A DNA stretch of 64,000 nt, from the NCBI GenBank assembly GCA_944989445.1, contig CALYLW010000732.1:507741-571740 (forward strand), in the 5' to 3' direction. The notes below the pieces were generated by a model, which saw only the letters and a program-made list of their open reading frames with translations, ran no database searches and had not been told where the DNA came from. Within the stretch, counting starts at the first letter, position 1. Each line of letters starts with the position of its first letter. Positions 48,901-57,900 of this stretch are shown here, in pieces. The translations under genes were made by a program, and so were the position numbers. The DNA is from Ampullaceana balthica (lineage: Eukaryota; Mollusca; Gastropoda; Lymnaeidae).

Positions 48901-51900
48901 ATTATCAAAAATAAAATTTAAAAAACGACCTTATTGTATTGCATTGCCACTTCTTATTGTAACAATATCGGTAAATAAAGTCCTAAACTTCCGTAGCATT
49001 GCTTAAAAGAAAAATAAATATTCTTTTTATATCGGAATATGTCGAGAATTGACAAGTGAGGTAGAATTTCAGAGATATCTTGTGAATCACGTTTGTGTTT
49101 GTGTGTGTGTGTGTTTCCAATTTAATACCACAGTTGATTAGAAATGACTCTGGTACAACTGTGAACTCAATGCCTGCATTCAAAATGTCTTATATATTAC
49201 AGAACCTCCTTCTATATAGAGGATTATTGCGTCCTACAATTTCAGACATTCAATAGGCTACGTCAGACATTCAATAGGCTACGTCAGACATTCAATAGGC
49301 TACGTCAGACATTCAGTAGGCTACGTCAGACATTCAATAGGCTACGTCAGACATTCAATAGTCTACGTCAGACATTCAATAGGCAACGTCAGACATTCAA
49401 TAGGCTACGTCAGACATTCAATAGGCTACGTCAGACATTCAATAGGCTACGTCAGACATTCAATAGGCTACGTCAGACATTCAATAGGCTACGTCAGACA
49501 TTCAATAGGCTACGTCAGACGTTCAATAGACTACGTGAGACATTCAATAGGCTACGTCAGACAATCAATAGGCTACGTCAGACGTTCAATAGACTACGTC
49601 AGACATTCAATAGGCTACGTCAGACATTACAAAAACATTTGGATATTTAGGATAGATTGTGTGGCATTCAACCGACAGCCTATGGCATATGATCTGATTT
49701 GTTTAGTTAAATTAGACATTTACGGGTTCTTGTATAAAAAAATAATTTAAAAAACATAACAAGAACTGAAGGTCAATAAAATTACAACTTCATTATACAG
49801 CCAAATTCATAAAGCTCAATGGAAACTGTTCAAATATTAACAAGCTACATCAGAATATTACGGATTATTGTCTAGAAAATGCCGTCCACGATGTTCTCTA
49901 CGTGGTGCCTCAGACATTCAAGTGAACGAAAGAAAGAACAAAGCTCTGCCGTTTAAATGATTATTTTTTTTTACCATGTCATTAAAGATTCAAACGCGAC
50001 AGCCCTCATTACTGTCATAATCCCATACAGCACACACGCGATTGCACTGGAGCACATATTCGGAATCCAATCAGTGCCGTATTTATCTCATGATTACCGC
50101 TAATTCCTCCTCCCCCCCCACCCACTCACCCACCCCCAGCAGACGATATTTACCCGCGGCCTATAAATCGATCATAACAGGATGTACCCGGTTGTGTTCG
50201 GACGCATGAAGATGATGTCATCAAGCGGAGCATATTTTAATGTCCCCGTCGTAACGCTGAGCATATTTTATGTCCCTGTCATAAAGTTGTCGTCAGATTT
50301 TATTTTGTCCTGGGTGGGGGGGGGGCAAACGTAAATATTGTGTCAGTGCATTGTTTAGTTTGAGATCCTTCGAGGACTGTGCGTGGTTGTTGGAGATATA
50401 CCGTTTATGGTTTACACGCTTTATTAGCACCAGTGGCGTCATTAGTGTTGGTGCCACCCTGTGCGGTAGCTCGTGGTGTCACTCCCCTCACGACTTACCC
50501 CATAGACCTTCTCCGAGTCCGCCAGCGCCCTGATAACGGGGACATACGGAATTTTACATTTTTGTGTCACCCAATTGTGATGGTGTGCCCGATGCGGGCT
50601 GTATCGCCCGCACCCCAATAGTGACGCCCCTGATTAGAACGCATGTATGGACAAAAAAAAGCAAGTTTAATGATTCATAACTTAATGAAAAAAATAATTT
50701 AAAACTATAATCAATTTTCTACAATGTTTTGTAGAGCGTCACAAGTGTTATTGCGCCAACTTGAAAAAACGACTCCAGTTTGGTTTGGATTAGTTATAAT
50801 TTTTAAAAATAATAAACTTAACTTATATTTAAAAGTGATATATAGCACCATACATGATAGGTGCAGTCAAATGTTCACAGTGGCTATGTTCTATAAGAAA
50901 TATCATTTAAACACATCCAGTTGTGAAGCCTGTTAGATAGGCAGGCAGCATGTTATTGTAACGGTCATCTGTTTTTAAGTCACACGCGATCGTGACGTCA
51001 TTGGCACTATGCATGTTACATGGCCTGTGATGAACGATGGCTTGGTTTCATTAACCCCTTTGAAGTACTTTATTTCAAATATGCAGTATTCCTAATTAGT
51101 GTATGGTGAAGGAATTAAGGAACGATGGACATATATCAGTGTGCTGCTCACAGGATAGACGGATATGAATAACGAAAATAAGTAAGAATAAACGACTATG
51201 AACGGCGGGGTAACTCAAAGATCGTCAAAGTTGATTGAATGATGGTCCAAGTATGAGTAACAAATGGATGTGATAGAAACATATCAGCCCCAACCACAAA
51301 CACACACACAAACACACACGCACGCCGCGTACACATGCTAAAAATGTATTTAAATTAAAGAAAACTATGAAATAACTTGTTAGTATTCGTTGTCATAGCA
51401 GCAATCAATGAATGCCTCGCTTGTCCCTCTCAACTCATCAAATATTTATGAAACATTCAATCTAAGATTTAAGTTCACCCAAGCAATGCTAACCAATATT
51501 TTCTCTAATAAAAATGTGAGCGTACTTAACCTGACCCTGAGAGCAAACATCTGCGATTTATTATAAATATTTATAGCTATAAACAAACGAGTTAACTTTA
51601 TTTTGTATCGGTCTTAATAATCATTTGTTTCTCAAAATATGATTTTTCAAGATTAATTTTTTTAAAGATCTATAAATAGATCTCAGTGTTCCGATTTAAA
51701 AAATATCACCAGAAAGAGGAATCCATTTTGGATTTTGGAAAACACCGCAGCTAAGTTTTCATTTTATTTATTAGCGTAATTTCTTTTTGTCTATTTTTTC
51801 GTTGAGGAAGGCTTTTGCCGAAACGTTCGTTGTTCTGTGACGTCCTGTCAGCAATGTTCCCTCTAAGATTCGTTGTTCCGTGTGCAAAGTAAAAAACAAC

Positions 51901-54900
51901 AAACTCGTGTGCAAAGTTGCATAGCGTCCATTTTTGCGTGCAATATTTTTACAAAATTTGCTGTGCGGTATTTCTAAACAGCTGCGCGGATTCGGTCAGA
52001 TATCTGTCTAGCCGTGCAGCTTAAAGGGAACATTGCCTGTCAGACTTATTCATACCCTGTTTAAATAACTTTTATATATTTTTTTTTAAATCTAAAAGCC
52101 CGATTGCAGTCTCACCCAAACAGCGTCTTGTTTAAACTTTTATTTATCCGTGCTCTCAGAAGTTCCACCAGACCCGCATCAAGATCCTGGGCGACTGCTA
52201 CTACTGCGTGTGTGGGGCTCTGAAGCCACGGAGTGACCACGCCGTGTTGTCCATCCACATGGGCCTCAGCATGGTGGAGGCCATCAGGTATTAGTTTTAA
52301 AATTAAATATGTTTAAACTCTGAATAACTTTGTCCTTAAATGTATTGTATCCTCACCCAATTAATGTTTATTAACACTTACACAAATCATGACCACAACA
52401 GATATGAACGCGGACATGTTTCCATCAACTCAATTTTCTCTTTTCTTAACAATTTCCCTACTTGAAAGATTTTCTTCCTACGCCCCAAATTCTCAAAGGA
52501 TGATTATCTCATAAAAGTTACTCTTAAATCAGTTCTATCAAACGCATACCAAGATGTAAGAGATGCTAAAAGCGAAAGGAAAAATAAAGAGATATAGAAT
52601 AAGATTATCAGAATTCTCATTAAATGATGGTAGAGAATTCGAAAAAAGATGGTGGTTGAAATTTTAAAAATATTTTTTAATGAATAATAATGTTTAAAGA
52701 AACAAAACAATTAAATTACTTATTAATGACAAATTTATGCAAATTTTAAACGGAAATGATATTTTAAACGCCTCCATTAACTTGTTTCCCCGTATCAAAT
52801 AGCACAGTCAGACGATCAACTGGTAAAGACGTGAACATGAGGGTAGGGGTGCACACAGGGGCGTGCCTCGGTGGGGTGCTAGGTCAGCGGCAGTGGCAGT
52901 TTGACATCCTCGGGAAGGAGGTGACGTTAGCCAACAAGATGGAGAGCGGAGGTCTTCCGGGGTGAGTAGGGCGTGGCTGAGTGACGTCATCTTAGTGCCG
53001 TGGGACATAAGAGTCACACTTGCAGGTGCTTGAAATGGAGACGATGAATATTTTTTTAAACGCCTCAATCTTTTCTATTTTAGCATGTTCAGTTCTCTCT
53101 GGCGTTGCACATAAGTATAACATGGGACGCGCTCTATTCAAAGCGATATATCTTCAACAACAAAAAAGACTTAAAGTCTTAAACGATTCCGAATCGTTTT
53201 AAATCGCCTCAAATTCTGAGGCAAAATGTTCCGTAATTTTCTGAAATACTGATTCGAAATAGCACAATCTAAAGTACTTCATCTTCGTGATCATTTTGTC
53301 CTCTGTTGCAGGAGAGTTCACATATCAGAGCAGACGAAGCGTTGCCTACACGACCAGTTTGAGCTGGAAGAGGGGCATGGTGGTGACAGGGACGAGACCC
53401 TCAAGTTGAACAACGTCGTCACCTACTTGATCAAATCAGTGAAGAAACCTGTACGTAGAAACAGATGTCCTAACTAGTGAACTGGTGATACTGAGTTACA
53501 GACTGATCTCTAATACAATTATTGGTGCTCCTAACATCAATTAGTCTTCCTCATAAACCTAGAAACGTTTTCTCCTAAACCAATTCAATAGCTCTCCTGT
53601 ACCAAAGAAAAAAAGTAATAAAATAAAAACGCATGCGTATGCAAGCCCATAAACCCAATTTCTCATTCGTCTTAACACTGTCAATCTTTTCCCTAAAATT
53701 GACAACTTTTTCCTAAACTAGCTACTCCAACTCAGCATTTTAAATACACCTGACATACACTAACCGCGCATGGTAAGAAAGAGCTTGCTTTCAGCTTTCC
53801 GATGACACCAAAATCATTCCTCGATCTAAATCTTCTGTTTTGACAGTACCCCGAAGGGACCCTGGACATGCCGACACCCAACAGCCCTGCCAAGACAGCC
53901 AGTAACGGGCATCGGCGTCTGAGCAACAGTTCTTCGGACGACAGCGTCTCGCAGGACGTGAATTCCGACGCGATCGACGGATCGCACGTTGGGACGCAAG
54001 AGGAGGATTACAAGAAGGAGCTTAGCCGGATGTTGCAGCGCGAGCTACTGGCCAAGGAAAAGGACAGGTAGATTAGTACTGACCATTGGTGTGGCATTAT
54101 CAGGTAGATTAGTACTGACCATTGGTTTGTCATTATTAGTTAGATTAGTACTGACCATTGGGATGTCATCAACAGATAGATTAATACTGACCATTCCTGA
54201 GTCATCAATAAGTAGATTAGTTCCGACCAGTTGTATGTCAAGAGATAGATAAGTGCTGACCAGTTGTATGTCATCACTCGGTAGTATAGTACTGATAATT
54301 TGCATGGCCGTACGCAGGGGGGGGGGTCATACGTTCGAACGAACCCCCTTTTGCGAATGTGTGCCCTTTTTTGTACAAAATAGATCTTGACATTATTTAA
54401 GATTTGGGGATCCCACTACAGTATATGAGGGACCAGTGTTATGATGGCGCTGAATCGATATCGAGCGCTGTCTCAGGTTTCAAGCGCGTATTCTGTGAGA
54501 TGCCCCTTTGGTGGTATACACACACTGCAGCAATCACGCTTTAAACCTAGTGATCACGTATTCGTGCAGACTTCCCGATGTGCGTAACATGATTGACAAA
54601 TTAAAAGAAACCTGAATCCTTTTTTAACAACAGCCCAAAGCGCGAAGCCTTGTTGAAAAACGTCATAGAAACAAGTCTTTGACAGTGCTTACGGAAGGCA
54701 CTTACAGATTTGTACAAAGCAAGATGGGCTGAGCGCCACGGAAGCATACAAACACTTTCTATTAATCGTATGTTTACATTTTTCACACTCTTGAGATAAT
54801 TTCACTGCCCACGATGAAAACACAACGACCAAGGATTTGATCCAATTTTGATTACAAATGGTGATTGGGACACGGACAGTAAGTCTCGAGCATCGCGACT

Positions 54901-57900
54901 TCTTCCTTCGTTGTGTAACTTCACATTTATTGTGACTTTTTTGTAACGTACAAACTGTTATCTAGGCTGGAAGGAATAACAGTCGAACGTCAGAAAGAAG
55001 CGATTGACATAATTCAGGCTATTTCACTTATCGAAAAAGTCAAGAAAGAGTTTAGAGAGATTAGAACAAATGTAGACTCTTATTTTCAAAACACTTGTGA
55101 TCATTTCATTATCATGGCGTAGCCTGTAGCTGAAGCTTCAATGCCCAGAATTGCTAACCATCAAATCTACCGAAGCAATGTGTGCGTAGAAACGCCAATG
55201 CAACATTATCTGCGGAACTTAATTAATCCATTTTTGGAGCACATCAATGCTGAACTAGATATGCGGTTCTATGGCTTAACCAGGACATCCTCACAACTGT
55301 TAGTTAGCTCTTGTGCCAAGTTCTGTTAGAAATTGTATGTATGAAGATCTGAAAGGCGATGTGGATTTATATGAGCAAGATCTGTCTTCACCAGAAGTGC
55401 TGTCCGAAGAGTTTACCGGCTGGAAATTGAGGTTCAGCCAATGGGAAGAGTCAAGCTACCAAAATAATTGCACTGAAGCTATAAAACATTGATATTAATT
55501 GATGTATCCAAATATTTATTGCTTACAGAAAATCGCGTGTGTGATTCCTGTGACTTCCTTCGCGTGTGAGCGAAGGTTCAGTGCACTCCGACGTTTGCAC
55601 AATTATATGAGATGTTCAATGGTGCAGGAAAGACTTACCGAGCTTGCATTGATGCATCACTACGCTTTAAATATCAACGACAACAGTGTTTTACAGATAT
55701 TTGTTAACAAAAACTCAAGAAGGGTTTACATCGAAGATGTTCTAAAATAAACCTCATAGCATCGTGGTCTTCCACCTTGTCAGTTCTGTACCATAATGTA
55801 TGTAATTCAAATTCTTTAACGCTTGCGCCTGCAGATTTCATTATTAATAAGAAAAGAAATGAATGATCGAGTAGCATTTTTAAATTAAATACTATTTTGG
55901 AAGCTTTTATTTACAGTGTTAATTATTTATTGCATGAAAACATACCTTTTGGTCACCGTATGCACTAAAACTATTTAATTTTTTTTATTTGTGGAAAACG
56001 AGGGAAAAAAGATGAGAAGTTTAATCAACGCCCTCAATAATTCATAGGTACAGAATTATTGATTAAACATTCTCATCCAAATTTGAAGTCATAGCACCAT
56101 ATATTGTAGGTACAGTCAAACATCTCATAACGTGATTAATTCGTTCCAGAGTCTTACTCATTAAGCGAAACAGTCGGTAACAATTTTTCCCATATAAATC
56201 AATGTAAAATGCGATAATCCGTTCCATGCTGCAACATATTTTCATTTTTCAAAAATGTTATTAACATTTATTGAAGTAAAATTACTTATGAATTGTTAAA
56301 GAGTGAAACAACTAGAATACATTTAGATTTGAAACAAAAAATGTAAACAAAAATATGAATTTATGACAAATAATTATTGCTTTTTAACTAGAAAACTGTT
56401 AAAGACATTTGTTTTTGCAGACGCTTCAAAATTTGACAGAAAATGTGATGTAACCGTTTCGTAGACATTCTTGACACTCCATTTGAAGCGTCCATCACCT
56501 TAATTGTTCTTGAGAATAGTGCAGATAGTTGATGTTGGCCGATTATAGTTGCGCGCTAGATTCGCAACCTTGTTCTCGCTTAATATTGTTTTTTCGTTTT
56601 ATTTCAACAGTTATTTTTTTCCCCTCTCTTATGATTGTATTCTTGTGGGTTTTTTTTTAAAGATAATTTATCAGTTTATTAAACTTTGCACATAAAAAAA
56701 TTACAAATACTGTCTTAATACAAAATTTGAAAAAATCGGTTGATCACACACAAAAACAATTCGCTAACAGACCGAATAATACATCAGGGTGGATGTACCG
56801 GCTCACTAACGAATTTCCAGGAAAAAGGGAGTTTCCCTTTCTGTGTCACTCGTTATGCGAATCTTCGCTCGTTAAGGGAGCAACTTTTTCCATAAAAATT
56901 TTGCTCGTTATGTGAAAATCTCGTTATGAGAGGTGCTCGTTATGAGAGGTTTGTCTTATCTTAACATGAAATGCCTTCGCGGCAAGTTTGCGAACCCCCC
57001 TTAAAAAAGTCTGGGTACGGCCTTGATTTGTATCACATTAACAGATGTATTAGTTCTAACCAGTGTAATGTTGTCTACTGGTAATTTTTTTCTTCTTACC
57101 ATTGTTATATTCGACCGTATTTCTGTCCTGATTTTCTAAGTTCCATTTGTTATTTCAGAGACCTTTCCGAGACGTTCCAACACTTAACGCTCAAGTTCAA
57201 GAGCACGGCTCTAGAGAAAAGATATCAAAAGAGATCAGATAGCTACAACGGCCTACCAGTAGTTGCCCTTGGTATCGCTCTCATCTTGGAGTTCGCTGCG
57301 AAACTCTGTGTCCTACCTCGGTAAATTGTGTGTCCTACCTCGGTAAATTGTGTGTCCTACCTCAGTAAAGTGTGTGTCCTACCTCGGTAAATTGTGTGTC
57401 CTACCTCGGTAAATTGTATGTCCTACCTCGCTAAAATTGTGTCCTACCTCTGTAAATTGTGTGTCCTACGTCGGTAAACTGTGGGTCCAACCTCGGTAAA
57501 TTGTGTGTCCTACCTTGGTAAATTGTGTCCCACCAAAAGTACTGTAAAATCCTGGCCTGTAATGTGCGTGTCCTAATCCTAATCCACTGACGTGTGTGTC
57601 ATACCTTGCGTTGCCCGTGTCTTAACTATGAGTTGTTGAGTCGTGAAACATTTACTTTTTTAATATGTTGTCTCAACACGCCTTGACACCAAAATGGTCT
57701 TTGGCGATTTCAATGCGAACATTGGAGTAAGAACCTGTTTAAACAATTGGCAAGCAAAGTTTGCATGATGAGACAACTAAACACATCTTACAAACTTAGC
57801 TACAGGAAAAGTAATGACAATCAGTAACACAATATGTCACGTACTGATTGATTTGAGGCAGGGCTCGGAGATCAAGGATTACACAGCTGTAGAGGGGCGG

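Larger units (their letters stand above)
48804..52159 (+). other. Intron 5 of the adenylate cyclase gene
   Basis: About 3.4 kb with a 21-bp array (49243-49628), two short hAT elements (50431-50632, 51852-52035), a GT tract near 49095 and a CA-rich tract near 51300. No additional exon is recognised. Confidence 0.8.
54303..57025 (+). mobile_element. Decayed hAT DNA transposon in intron 9
   Basis: Ends catggccgtacgcag and (inverted) caaggccgtacccag form imperfect terminal inverted repeats. The interior encodes a broken transposase (54957-55750) on the + strand. A pogo-like element (56113-56956) is inserted in its right half. The TSD is not clear. Confidence 0.75.
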
